DNA of 64,000 nucleotides, from positions 13,717,001 through 13,781,000 of the forward strand of contig WHVY01000002.1 in assembly GCA_022266195.1 (NCBI GenBank). The letters are read 5' to 3'. This DNA comes from Tetranychus cinnabarinus. Taxonomy: Eukaryota; Arthropoda; Arachnida; Trombidiformes; Tetranychidae. This document shows positions 31,709 through 43,000 of this stretch, piece after piece. The stretch's first letter is position 1. Each line of letters begins with the position of its first letter. A program made the translations under genes and the position numbers. Below the pieces are notes generated by a model, which worked only from the letters and a program-made list of their open reading frames with translations, was not told where the DNA came from and searched no databases.

Positions 31709-33798
31709 ATTTTCTCCTTTTCCATCTCTCTCTTTGTGTATAAAATCTTAAAAATGGACTACCGGAGGCTGGTTCCTTTTTTAATTCTTCGTGTAATCAT
31801 TGAATATTTTTTTTCTCCTAAAAATGCACAGAGATGTAAACACTCAGGGAATGTTTTTTCAACCCTTTTTAATCTCTTCATGTGTCCATGTACACACTAA
31901 TTGACCGTCTTGTTTCTTTCCAAAATTAGTTCAATCAGATTGAGAAACTATATTCCTCTAAGTGCGAGCAAATCTGTAACACAACTTTATACTTTGATAA
32001 TAAAGTAATGATCTCTTCTCTTGCTCAATCATCTCTGACATCCTTAATCTTTTTGTTTTTGTTATCATCATTCACCTTTTCTTAATTAAACTTGTACCTT
32101 TAATCATGTTGATTAGTTGAACAGTAAAAGTGAATGTTGAACCTGCAAGTTAAAAAGGGGAAACATTCAACTTGAATTTAATGGCTGGGTTAATGTCCAT
32201 TTGATCAACAGTTGTTTTCCCTTTTATTTTTTTCTGAACGGGTTTAGTGCGATAGTGAAGTTGTACAAACAGGAATCAACTGATTGCCTTTTCATGAATT
32301 GATGATGATGGTGATGGATAAAATTATTTCCGTTTTGTGTCCAGTAAACTTGTTTCGCCGAAAAATGATGTTGTGTGATAGTAAAGATTATACGGAAATA
32401 CTTGTAGGAAGGTAAAAGAGATTTTTATTGAGAATCACTTGTAGCACTTGCTGAAGAAATGAACGAAAAAAAAAGAAAATGATAAGAAAAATTGATAATT
32501 CTTTGATTCAAATTGATTGGAAGAAATTATAAAATCAAAAGGTTCAAGTTTGGGTCACATTTGTGTTAATACAAGATTATGTGAGTGGATTGGTTATGAA
32601 AATAAATGAGCTTACCAAATGTAATAGCACGCCAGATTAATCACAATTTCATTTGTCAGATGAAAAAGATGTGAACCAAAAAAGTAGGGGAATTTGACTA
32701 AATTAAATTGCACCAAGCTGCAGTTTGAGTCGAGCTTGAATTGTAAATTTACATTCGATATGAAACTACAGTCTATACACCATTGCAAATCAGATATTTC
32801 ATGAATTCTGGTTAATCATTATCTTCTGATTAATGACCTTGTTGGTAGCAACATCAGCTTTTGTATTTTATTTTGAAGACGTGCTGGTGAAAGTCAATTT
32901 GAACATTCATGTATTACTTGAAGAGACGCAGCGTTGAACCGGTAAAATGATTGAATCTGTTGGACGCTTAAAAGGTTGACACATTGAATCACTCATTCTA
33001 GATATTAAGAGATTCTGGAAAGGAAATGTTCATCTGATTTCTAAGCCTTGTAAGCCATTAGTAAGATTAAGAGGTTAGTGTTTTGATTTTGAATGAAACA
33101 TCTGACAACATGAAACAATGAAATGTTGACATTTATTCACTGATATTCATATACAGTGACATTATTATGTAAGTCTCGAGTGTTTTGTCAAATATTGCTA
33201 GAACCTGAATCAATGCTCAGAGCTATGTTAAAGACACTGACAAGCAATTCCTCATGTTTTTCAAGGGAACACACGATATTTAATTGCTTGAGTGGAGCGA
33301 GTTCAGAAATCTTTTAAAATGGAGATTTAGTGTTAAATTGTAGTTTATTTAATTTTATGCTTTTATTCAAGTTATCTATGGATACTGTAACGGTTTAGCA
33401 GTGACTTTTACCAATCAAAACGGTAAATTTTACACAAAATTGTTAATAGGTTTGTGAAGAGTTCATCTAATAACTCAACAGTTTTAGTTGCCTAATTGTT
33501 TGCGAAACTCATCACTTCCATTTTTACCTATTCAAATTGTCTTCATTGTCTGCTGTATTCACTTAATCCTTTTGATTGTTTGTCACCAGTTTAATTTCCT
33601 GTGAAGTAAATGTCTCATGGAAATTGTAATAATTCTTAAGTGAATTAATTGTGATTATTATTAATATTAATATTTTTTAATTCATAAGTGTCCTTACATT
33701 GACTAAAAGGAAAATGAGAGAAATCTCAAGGTTAACCTCAGGTCAGTCAAGCTGTGACTAGCTTTAATACTTGTGATAATGAATAACACGTGGAATAA
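31709..33798. other. 3' UTR of the elongase and AT-rich intergenic DNA
   Basis: AATAAA at 31,999-32,004 is a good polyadenylation signal for the elongase, giving a 3' UTR of about 310 nt. After that I see nothing that I can support as a gene or repeat up to 33,798. Confidence 0.5.
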
Positions 33799-34170
33799 AA
33801 TGGATCTACATTATCACCATCATCTTCAATAGTTGAAACAATTGATATTTCATCCGATTGTAAACAAGTGAGAAATGAATCTCGTCGTATTGGTGTCTAC
33901 AATCTCTGTAAGGTCCACTTTAATACTGGACAGGACCTTTATAATAAAACTGTTTTAGAAGGAGAATTGACTTCTGAATCTTCAGATTTTTATCCGGAAA
34001 ACTGTTTCATGTTTAAAAAGTGGTTTCTACTCTCAACCGGAATCCTTCTTGCTTACTGTGTGCTTATTTCTAAATTTCTTACCTCCTTTTCACAACATGA
34101 CCATTATAACTGTACTGTCCTCGGTGAAATCATCATGGGAAGATTTATTAAGGATTTATCCTTAAACTAA
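33799..34170 (+). CDS. Unrecognised ORF fragment with one membrane segment
   Basis: Open from 33,799, after a stop at 33,796-33,798; there is no ATG near its beginning (a GTG at 33,868). It codes about 123 residues with two N-glycosylation motifs (NES, NKT) followed by a basic-flanked hydrophobic helix at about 34,010-34,080 (KKWFLLSTGILLAYCVLIS) and a short tail. It could be the 3' exon of a membrane protein or the end of an Env-like gene in a decayed element, given the repeats and TE fragments just downstream. I do not recognise it. Confidence 0.3.
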   Translation, partial: NGSTLSPSSSIVETIDISSDCKQVRNESRRIGVYNLCKVHFNTGQDLYNKTVLEGELTSESSDFYPENCFMFKKWFLLSTGILLAYCVLISKFLTSFSQHDHYNCTVLGEIIMGRFIKDLSLN

Positions 34171-34172
34171 AA

Positions 34173-34284
34173 GAACTCAAAAAGAGTCCATATAAGAATA
34201 GAACTCGTAAAGAGTCCAGATAAGAACAGAACTCGCAAAGAGTCCAGATAAGAACAGAACTCGTAAAAGGGTCCATACAGTAAA
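34173..34284 (+). repeat. 28-bp minisatellite, four tandem copies
   Basis: Units start at 34,173, 34,201, 34,229 and 34,257, each beginning GAACTC and holding AGAGTCC or a variant. The middle copies differ at one position; the outer ones diverge more. Twenty-eight is not a multiple of three, so it is not a protein repeat. It lies at the edge of the TE-derived region. Confidence 0.85.
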
Positions 34285-34769
34285 AAAGAACTAGTCAAAG
34301 TATAATTTAAAGGAAGAAAAACCCATCAATAAGCCATGAATGACCTCCAAATCAGAAAGGGGATAGGAATAAAGTGGGGATATCTAACCTTAGAAGATGA
34401 GATCTCAAGGGAAATAAGAGCAAAATACCAACTTATGAAACGAGAACTGTAATCATTGGATAATCAAATGTCTCAAGTAACCCTCAACTCCTAAGGGAAA
34501 ATGAAGAGATGGGAAGATCACTAGATGACATCTCTTAAACAGATCTAACTAGAATGTACATTAAAAATAGTAAAATTGAAACTACAGGTAGAGACAACTT
34601 CAAGTAAAGGATATAAATCTATTGAATTACCCTGTGATAACTGTTACTACTTATTTTCTATACTTTTATGATTTCTGTTTAAAATTCAGTGTTTATTGTA
34701 ATGAATTACTCATCAGTGGTATAGTGAACATATTAAGGAAATAAAACCAACGTGGTGTAAATCTGTGAG
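34285..34769 (+). other. Probable transposon-derived sequence without a clear ORF
   Basis: About 485 bp, purine-rich and unlike the surrounding AT-rich DNA. A 38-codon ORF starts at 34,336 and ends at 34,452; it has no feature I can name. The composition matches the dUTPase/LINE fragments that follow, so I take it as part of the same insertion. Confidence 0.35.
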
Positions 34770-34973
34770 ATGGAGGTCCCAAAATATAAGTTAAGATATA
34801 AAAAACTGGATCCGTTAGCCATAACTCCTACTAGAATGAGCTCTCTAAATGCTGGCATTGACTTACACAGTAAAGAGGATACAACAGTTCCTGCTAGTGG
34901 AAATCCAAAAAAAGTATATGGACTTATTTATATCCTGAAGGAAAAGTTCGGAATGATTTCAGATTTTATCTAA
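34770..34973 (+). pseudogene. dUTPase-like N-terminal fragment
   Basis: From ATG 34,770 the first 45 codons resemble the start of a trimeric dUTPase: a KKLDPLA segment, then TPTRMSSLNAGIDLHSKED, which matches family motif 1 (PTR-x-S-x2-AGYDL). After about 34,900 the similarity stops and the frame runs into sequence that, in another frame, belongs to a LINE. The catalytic motifs 2-5 are missing, so it cannot be an enzyme. dUTPases occur in cells, in some retroelements and in DNA viruses; I cannot tell which was the source. Confidence 0.5.
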
Positions 34974-35460
34974 TAAGAAAAGCTCATAACAGGATGAGTA
35001 ACTGTGTGTGTGGAAGTAAGGATTGGACCATGGAACACATCTTAATTAAATGTGAGGAGGTGAGTGGATGGAGGAAAGAATGCCTGAATGATGAAGAGAT
35101 ATTACAGGTACCAGGAGAGCTAAAGGATTGGAATATTGATCTGATGAAACCGAAACAATGGAAAACAATCGATAAATGGATAAAATATATTATAACAAGA
35201 ATGGAAAGAGAAAAAGAAAGCCGATGGACAACTACAGAAGCAATGGATACAGAACCCTAAAATTGTTTTATTTCCTAACATGATATATTAGTAATAAGGG
35301 TGAATTAATTGTAAATAATCAGTAAATCATTGTAAATTTCTCTAATGTAAAGCCATAAGACTACACCGGGGGGCAGTATCAGATTATATATCTGTAAAGC
35401 TGTTCAGTCATTGTATGGCTTGCTTGTATTTCTATACAATCTAAATAAACACCATATCAG
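34898..35460 (+). mobile_element. Non-LTR retrotransposon (LINE) 3'-end fragment
   Basis: An open frame from 34,898 to 35,260 ends a Pol protein: an RxxL-type segment, then CVCGSKDWTMEHILIKCEE, the CxC-x(6-8)-HxxxxC knuckle common after the RT domain of LINEs, then a basic tail. About 200 bp of 3' UTR follow, ending near AATAAACACC at 35,442. The 5' part, including the RT core, is missing: a typical 5'-truncated insertion or a rearranged relic. The CLADE cannot be fixed from this fragment. Confidence 0.6.
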
Positions 35461-37008
35461 CAATAAGCTTGTTCATATTTGCTAACTGTTATCAATTCCA
35501 GATTCTTTAAGTGACTGATGTAAGCTTCAACACCCGTTTGCCTCATTACCAGAAGGTATAGTCACCTCATTGATGTTAACCATTTCACTTCACTTCATTA
35601 AGTGACACTTCACTAAACACTTGTCTTTTGAAGGCGGTTCTTTCAAAAGCATCACATTGAAAGGATAGTCGCAGGCTAAAGCAAATTACTTGGTCTCAAT
35701 TTAAATTGGTCAATTAAGGTCAATATTAGTTAAGCCGTCTTTCAAACACTTTCTATTAGTAATTGGTAGTGACATCTAGTGGTGGGTAAACATAGTTTTT
35801 TGTAGTTTCAAACTTGAGATCAAACATTAACAATGTTTCAAAACGAATGAAGTATTTCATTTCTTCAGAAATTTTCAATTCAAGATTCGACTTCAAGAAG
35901 TTTTGATAATGATAATGATCCGATGACAAAATGAGATCGATGTTTTGAGTTGAATCTCAATAACAGTAAAGCAAACCTTGATGAATGGTGATCAAAACTA
36001 TTATGGTGATTATTTATGTAAACTAACAATTGTAAGTGAACAATTTATGGTTGATCATGTAAAATATTCAAATTTTTGATTTTCAGGTTATGTAAAGGAC
36101 ATTATTAGTGATGATTCAAAGTGTCAATGGCCATGTTTTGTGTGGACCTAATGATTCTTTGTCGTGTCTTGATGACCATTTCTATTCTGATCAACACATT
36201 GATGCTTCATAACTGGTTAAATTGAACTGCAAAGTTGAGAGTGAAAAAGGAGGGAATTTCATTTTCCTCATCTTCTACTCTTTCTGTGCTTTCTATCCTT
36301 TTCCATCTTCCAAAACTCTTCCCTTTACCTTCTCTCTCTTTCTCTACATTCACTGATTCTCTAAACTCTCTTTTAATCTTACATTTTTTTATAATAGTTT
36401 GACCATAAGATGGATGGACAGCAAGGAAAAGAGGTAAAAGGAAAACCGGCCTTTCAAATCGTGCAATTTTGATCATCTTTCTTCTCCACCTTTTCCATCT
36501 CTTAACTGGTTGAATTGTTTCTCCATCAACAGCTTCAACATCATTATACATCTTACCTTTTTTGTTGATAATCAGCAACTTGCGTTCATAAGCTTTCTGA
36601 AGATGATCTATCTCCTGCTAAGCAACTTTGGATTCTTAATGCTTCTTAAATCGCGATTTATTGTGAACTGATTATGATTTTAGTTTTAAAAAAGATCTTG
36701 TAATCAATCGGAAGAAAGAAAAAAGTGTTGTTTTTTCAACATTTCAATATAAACTGTTCCAATATGAGTTGAAAAGCTTTTCAATGTTGGTTATAAACGC
36801 ACACAACTTACAAATTGGATTAAGTTGATCGTCAAATGTTACTGTAATAGCATAATCTATTGACAAGATAATATGGAATCTCGAGATCAAAAGTGACAAC
36901 TCGAATTTTGTTTGCATCAAAAAACCACAGAGTGAACCATATTTAGATATTTACAACCGACTCATGGTGTTCACCAAATACATTGGCGTGAACAACTTTC
37001 CTACCTTG
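35461..37008. other. Intergenic, nothing supported
   Basis: About 1.5 kb. A 123-codon minus-strand ORF at 36,207-36,578 begins with TTG and overlies a purine/pyrimidine-skewed tract (36,240-36,380); I do not take it as a gene. No RNA gene or repeat seen. Confidence 0.4.
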
Positions 37009-37010
37009 TA

Positions 37011-37560
37011 AGGTGCGACCTAAAAAGTTTGCAACCAAACGGTTTTTTAGTCATAGCTCCTCTTAAACTAGACACTTTGGCATCATTTTTATATTACAGG
37101 ATTAGTTGAAATATAAGGAACATTTTGATATATTTTTTGTATGTATTGCTTCAAAATCAAATCAGAAAATGGACCTCAAACATTTGATAAACGGCGATCG
37201 ATTTTTTGACTAGTCTCTGCCTTTCTTTGTATCAGTGTGGTAAAACTCTGATGGCCTGAGAAATTGCAGAATTCAGTGTTTATCTGGCAAACAAAAGACT
37301 AAGGAACGATGCAGGAATAACAAATTCTGAAAATTCTGGTCGCAAGGCCAAAAAAATTGATTAGAAAAATTTGGCGCGTATTCAAAATTGCCGACGGCTG
37401 AACTCGATTTCAGTGGACTTTAGCCTGAAAATTTTGTATGAGTCTGTCTAATTGACAATATTTATCGAAAAAGAACAACATAAAAGCATTCAAATAACTG
37501 TATGAGCCCAAATCAACGTACGAACAATAAGAGAGGTTGCAAACTTTTTAGGTTGCACCT
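37011..37560. mobile_element. Mariner-type MITE, 550 bp with 26-bp TIRs and TA duplication
   Basis: The termini 37,011-37,036 and 37,535-37,560 are inverted copies (AGGTGCGACC... and ...GGTTGCACCT) with one mismatch in 26. Both sides are flanked by TA (37,009-37,010 and 37,561-37,562), the target duplication of Tc1/mariner elements, and the AGGT start fits mariner TIRs. The interior codes nothing I recognise, so it is non-autonomous and would depend on a transposase elsewhere. Confidence 0.8.
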
Positions 37561-37562
37561 TA

Positions 37563-38294
37563 ATTGGTACAATAGAGCTAAGAAATTGCTATTTTTAGAT
37601 AATTTTTTCTCTTCAAGTGTTCATATTTACTAATGATAACTTTTTTATTTACTCCAATTCACAATGGTCTCAGTGATTGATTGGTCTAGAGCACATTAAC
37701 AAAGTAAGCTTCAACCAGATTATTACTGACAAGGTTAAGAATGAGTCTGATTTTTGAGGCGGAAGAAAGGCAAACATGGAAGATATTTACACTGGTTGGA
37801 TAACCTCGAAATGGATAACCAACACGGAACAGTCACAAGTTGAGAACGAGCTGTGAAAGCCTTGACTGAAAGTTGACAAAGATTGCCATTGTTATAGCAA
37901 ACGTTTAGCCCAGTTGTTTTGAATTGATCAATCAAACAGATTATCCAGCCTTGGATACAAACAAAAGTGTCTCGTCATGAACCTCTCGAAGCTTAACACA
38001 AGCAAAAATGTAAACAAATACATGTAACTTTGTTCAAGAAAATATTCACTATCAATGGAAAAGTGCTTACGAACGAGTTGAGATCCAATTTTTTGGAAAT
38101 TTGATCAACATACAAAAAGAAATAACAAAGCAAACATGTTAATCGGTTAAACTTTGAATGGGTGGTGATGATGGTGTTTATTTTTGTTGATTTGGCGAAA
38201 GAAAAATGATCGGACTTGATGTATATCGAGAATGGTGAACCAAGGAAAAGAAAAAAAGAACGAAATGTTGAAAAGATTGATTTTAAAATAACTA
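37563..38294. other. Intergenic downstream of the FN3-like gene
   Basis: About 730 bp. A minus-strand frame at 37,735-37,935 has no ATG and no splice context that I can defend. It presumably includes the 3' UTR of the secreted FN3-like gene. Confidence 0.35.
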
Positions 38295-38985
38295 TCAATT
38301 GGAATAAATAGAATGAGTATGATTAAGGTGAGCATCAGGCCAGGTCAGAATATTTTCAAAGCATGAAACACAGAATGGTCCATGGCCACATGAGTTGTAG
38401 GCAGTTATATCAGCACAATAGATGAATTTTGGCTTTAATCTTTCAATCACAAATGGTCCTTTTGTACTGAAGTTGCGTTGACCAAAATCACGATTTCGAC
38501 GACTTTTAAAAAGAGAATAAAAAATGAAATTAGATTTTACTACAAACAAGAAAATTGATTCTTTTACAATCAAATCATGAGATGATTGCACATAATGAAA
38601 AACAGTGTTTAATGTTAAACTTACTCGATTGTTGAGTTAACTCCATAACGAAGACCCCAATAATAAACTGAATAACCCGTTACTTGGCCTGGATCATTTG
38701 GATCGGTGATACCCAGCACAATGGCATTTTTGGTAACTGCCTTTATCCAAATGTAAGGCGGATTCTTTGGTACTGTACATTTCTCGGCAATTTCATAATA
38801 TGATTCTAGATGAGTTGAAGGGAAAGTTTGATAATTGTGGTGAAAATTGTAAGGTTGAGATAGTTTCGGAAAGGAATACAAGAAAAAGAGCAAAATTTCT
38901 TACCTTGACTATTATGAGCTGAACTTGTTTTCGTATACCAACTGAATGCTATGAATACAAAGATGACAACAATGAGTCTGTTCAT
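38295..38985 (-). CDS. Small secreted protein with a fibronectin type III-like domain, three exons
   Basis: Exons 38,985-38,904, 38,805-38,625 and 38,502-38,295; introns of 98 and 122 nt with GTAAG donors and AG acceptors. The spliced frame is 471 nt, 156 aa, ending in TGA, and both junctions restore the frame, which supports the model. Residues 1-23 form a signal peptide (MNRLIVVIFVFIAFSWY then a small-residue cleavage region). The rest reads like one FN3 module: PPYIWIKAVTKNAIVLGI, DPGQVTGYSVYYW, then PFVIERLKPKFIYCADITAYNSCG, with the expected Trp, Tyr and Leu positions, plus extra cysteines near both ends. No membrane anchor, so a secreted single-domain protein. Role unknown; a cuticle, salivary or haemolymph protein are all possible. 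Confidence 0.75.
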
Positions 38986-41291
38986 GATGCGATTTTGTGA
39001 ACTAATTGCAATAAAGAGTTGAATCTGCCGATAGCCGACCTAACAAAAGTTGAAGAAAAATCAAGATAACTCTTCATAGACTAGAGGCCTTGAGTCCATG
39101 GAAGGTGAGGGAGGAGGATCGGCACTGATGATGATAATTCTTGGAGACTACGAGCTTAAATGAAGAAAAAAAACAAGTAAAAAAAGCAGGTCTCAATGTG
39201 ATAGTGAGTTAGTGAGTTTAGAGTTAATAGGAGAACGTGAGATGAGTTGAGAGAGATGATGAGGCTGAGGCTGATGAGGGAAAGAGTGGGAAAAGGGAGG
39301 AGATGGAAGAAGGATGTTTGCTGAGTTGAACGAGTACCATTAAACAATGAAGAAATGAAGATGATGAAAATGATGGCGATGATGTAGATGGAGTGGAAGA
39401 GATAAAAACTACCAAATAATATGAACAAGATCATCCAAGCATTAAAGATCAATGGACCTAAACCATATTTCATTTCAGTCTAGGCCAATTTTATCCGATT
39501 CAACTCTAAAAAATCCAATCTAATAGCCATTTGATCATCTTAAAACCCGTTCATCGAAAACCTTTTCTCTGTCAATTCATCATTTCCCTCTCAATGGCAC
39601 AGATGAATTGCTCTTTGCTTTTCCATCAACCAGACCAATGAACACTTTCTTTACAGTCTTTATTCCAATCTTTGATTAGATATCGCCATGACATTTACCA
39701 TCTTCTTGATCACAGTTATTTCTTCCTACTTTCTTTGCTCCTTGGATAGACAATCTTTCCTTTAAATTAGCTTTCCTTTGTCCTTTCAAACCCACATGGA
39801 GGCCACAATAACTCAAGTCTAATCCAGAATACCAGAATATTTTTGATTGAAACTCAGCGATTTTTGCTATCTGCCTTCTCTTGGCTTTGTTGCTGGTTCC
39901 TTTTGTAGAGCATCAACTTTTTGTTGTGTTTAATATCGTGCTACTGCTCTGCATTATTTTCAGTAATGGCAACTCCTACAGTAAAAGATTTTCATGTTTG
40001 ATAAATCTTTTCTTTTTGGCAGACATCGTTTGATTTGCAATCTTTTTAAACCAAGGAAGAAATAACTTTGCTCATGATTCCATTCTATCAGCCACCGATG
40101 ATTTTGTTCCTCCTTCTGGTTTCTTAATGGCAAGGAAAATCTGATAAGCATGGAAGATGATCATTTTTGCTTTGTAATGCAGCTTGACCAGTGTAAAATT
40201 ACCAAAAAGCCAAGCCAACTCTTTGCGCTTTGATAAAAAAAACAGCTTTAGTTTGTTTAAACGGGGGAAAACAGCTCAATTAAGTTAATTTATTGAAACT
40301 CAAGTCATGAAGTTTCATTTTCTTTCAGATTGATTATAGTCATCATTTTCTAATGAATCTTATTCGCTTTCGCCTCAACTCATTGGTTTCCTAGAAAGAT
40401 GATGAATAGAGAAGCAAATGAGTGGTCATGAAAAATTATCAAAAGCTAAAAGATAAGTATGATTAATATTTTACTTATTAGATACATTATGTATTTAACT
40501 TACTTTTGAGCATTCAGTCACGGTTACTCTTTAAAATAGCTTGCTTTGTTTCAAGATTAGCGATCAATTTCGGCAGTGTTTTTGTAACAGCAAAAATAGC
40601 TCTTCAATTGGATTTGCTGGACTTCAATTTGATGCAGAACGGTTTCCTTGAACTGTTTCGTTGATTGGATTCACTTATTTTCAGTATCAAGTTTCAGTAA
40701 AATTAAACACATTAATAATTCAAGACTAGTGTTTCGTGTTCAACCATCACCAATTCATTTTTGTTTGGATAGTCAAACTGAAACATGACAAATATCCAAA
40801 ACAGCAATACATTTGATTCCTCAAAATAATAAGACTCATAACAAGACAAAACCTGTTAAACTCCATCTATTAGCAATTAAGAAAATTGATCAGCTAACCT
40901 CTGGTCGCGCGAGTAAAATTTTGTGTTACTTTTAATTGTTTTGATTGTATTTTACAAAGTAACTGCAGTTTTGTTAGATTTTATTTTAGCAATTTGAAAA
41001 ATATGAATAGCTCTACCGAGAATCACTTTGACTCAAACCTCTTTCAGGTCTTTGAAGTCACTCTAAAATGCTGAAACCAACAGTAAAAAAAAGAGTTTCA
41101 AGAAAAGGAAACAGCCAATCTTCGATTCTTGGTTATGCCGAAAAAAACAACACCCTTATGTTCAATTTGTCTAGAAGATAGCTCTACCAAGATTGGGTAA
41201 AAAATGTCCTAATTCACTTGAATCTATTATGAATAGTAACTAAGTTGAATTTGAACTTTACCCAGAATGCATAACTAAAGCTAATCTATTA
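38986..41291. other. Intergenic, nothing supported
   Basis: About 2.3 kb. A purine-rich tract lies at 39,235-39,400. ATAGCTCTACC(G/A)AGA occurs twice (about 41,008 and 41,178), a short direct repeat. The ORFs are short and without domain signal. Confidence 0.4.
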
Positions 41292-41582
41292 GTGTCAAGT
41301 CCAGTTCGTGTTCCACATCGTTGCTCTCCAAGCTGCATCAATGTTTCCTATGAAGATATTTCAAAATATCGTGACACTAATCCATACGCAATACCAATCA
41401 TTTGTGGCTGGAATGGTCAAGTAGCCTGCAAACTAATCGTGTCAAAAATAGAAGAGAACGAACAATTTTCTATGTATCTCCCTGTGATCGCCGATTCCGG
41501 AGGTTGATACATTTTCAAGCATAACCAAATCGGAACTTTCTATTGATCCATTCACATATCATCTTAAACTGGCTTTATGCTC
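41292..41582 (+). pseudogene. Broken fragment of a SETDB1/eggless-like histone methyltransferase (MBD region)
   Basis: The frame from 41,292 reads VPHRCSPSC, then NPYAIPIICGW, which resembles the segment before and at the start of the methyl-CpG-binding-like domain of SETDB1. The continuation is split over three frames: a PCDRRFRR-type segment (PCGRxxR in the family) at about 41,484-41,508, then EVDTFSSITKSELSIDPF from about 41,502 in a third frame. Two frameshifts within 40 bases, no SET domain nearby and an abrupt end at the inverted repeat at 41,583 show a pseudogene. An intact parent is expected elsewhere in the genome. Confidence 0.55.
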
Positions 41583-41955
41583 ACAAGGGAAGTGATCTTG
41601 CTTGTACGATCATTTTCAATTTTTTCAGGCTTATATTGTAGAGGACGAAAAATGGTTAGACACGTATTTTGCTTTTTACGCTTTTTTAATGTGGATACAG
41701 TCCGGTATGTATGGTATTCTACCGTAACGACCAGTTCTAACTCTGAATGTATCAGAAAGGTTTCGTTGAAAATAATTCACGAGGTGAAAGTAATTTATTC
41801 TTCGGTTGTTTAATAAAAAAACAGGAAAAACAGCATCATTCCTAGGACAAACTTAACGTACTCTACTCAAAAACAAATCACGAGAGAAAGATATTCAAGG
41901 ATACGAGCTTCTCCAGTCTCAAGACTAGTAACTCTTATAAATACACATATACAGT

Positions 41956-42306
41956 TTGCACAACCATAAATTCGAACGCTCAAGGTTATTCAAGGTCAAT
42001 TCTTTATTTGACCTCTAATTGACATTGGAAGGTCTTTTTCTGAAATCAAAAATTTTCTGACCCGATTGATGTTAGTCATATATTCATACCTCATACTTTC
42101 TAAATGATATGAGTGATTCCATACCATTCATTAAATCAGGAAAAATTCATTTATCTTTGCAATGGTATGAGTTATGAACATGTGACTAACACTATCGGGT
42201 CAGAAAATTTTGCATTTCAGAAAATGACCTTCCAATGTCAATTAGAGGTCAAATGCAGAATTGAACTTGAATGACCTTGAGCGTGTGAACTAATACTTTT
42301 GCAATC
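41956..42306. mobile_element. Long palindromic (foldback) MITE
   Basis: About 350 bp, nearly one complete hairpin. The left arm, from about 41,972 to 42,100, matches the reverse complement of about 42,165-42,290: shared blocks include ACGCTCAAGGT, TTGACCTCTAATTGACATTGG, TTTTCTGACCCGAT and GTTAGTCA. The arms are over 100 bp with scattered differences and a loop of roughly 60 bp. It has no coding capacity and sits within the 41,583-43,403 interval. Confidence 0.8.
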
Positions 42307-42669
42307 TGGATTAGCTCATGATTCTAGTCTGAGGTCTATGGCACTAACCGTTCGTGAGTTGCGCCCGCATGAAGGCGTAAAATGAAAAAATGCCTGGTAT
42401 AGCCAGAAGTAAAGTTAGGGAATACTGCAGCAATGAACTCGAGGTCGTGGTATACCACCAAGGTCAACAATTTAAGGTTTTGACTCAGATATATTTGATG
42501 CAGTCGATGGAAGAAGTGAAGTTTGATTAAATCTACCAAAGCAACACAATCACAAATAAGTAATTGTGTAAAATGGGGTGCGTCGTGTTAGCATAACTAT
42601 TAATGATTGTCTACTGCTAGCAGGTATAATATTATCACTATCAATATTATTAGCAACGTTGTCTTGAGT

Positions 42670-43000
42670 ATTTGGTCAAAATTTCGCGCTTTCAGAGTCA
42701 TCGCGTTAGGGTACCCGGAAAAGTTTGCAATAGGTTTGGGTTGGCCACCATATTCGTCTGATCTTAACCCTATAGATTTTTTTCCGGGGTTATACAAACG
42801 ACAAAGTTTATATAACCAGCAACACACCATAGAAACTATTCGGAATGAAATTAAACAAGTCTTGTCAGCAGAAAGAAAAATAACAGAATAAATTTGTGTT
42901 AAAACAATCGAAAATTTTGAGAAAGGGTTTCGCCATATCATCCCTTGCGATGGCATAAACTTTCGAAAATTTAGTTATTTAGAAAATGGGGGCGGGAATA
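42670..43000 (+). pseudogene. Tc1/mariner transposase C-terminal remnant
   Basis: The plus frame around 42,742-42,891 reads WPPYSSDLNPIDFFPGLYKR, matching the third catalytic-residue motif of Tc1/mariner transposases (WPxxSPDLNPI[DE]); the acidic residue here is Asp, as in mariner. It continues with an amphipathic TIETIRNEIKQ segment. After a frame break at about 42,890 another frame gives KTIENFEKGFRHII, the usual C-terminal end. The first two catalytic Asp residues are not found, so it is inactive. Confidence 0.75.

Noticed and set aside
36207..36578. 123-codon minus-strand ORF rich in Lys, Arg and Glu
   Set aside because: No ATG at its start and composition follows a purine-rich tract; no splice context or domain.
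37735..37935. Additional exon of the FN3-like gene
   Set aside because: The frame lacks an ATG, I found no acceptor/donor pair that restores frame with 38,295, and exon 3 already ends in a stop.
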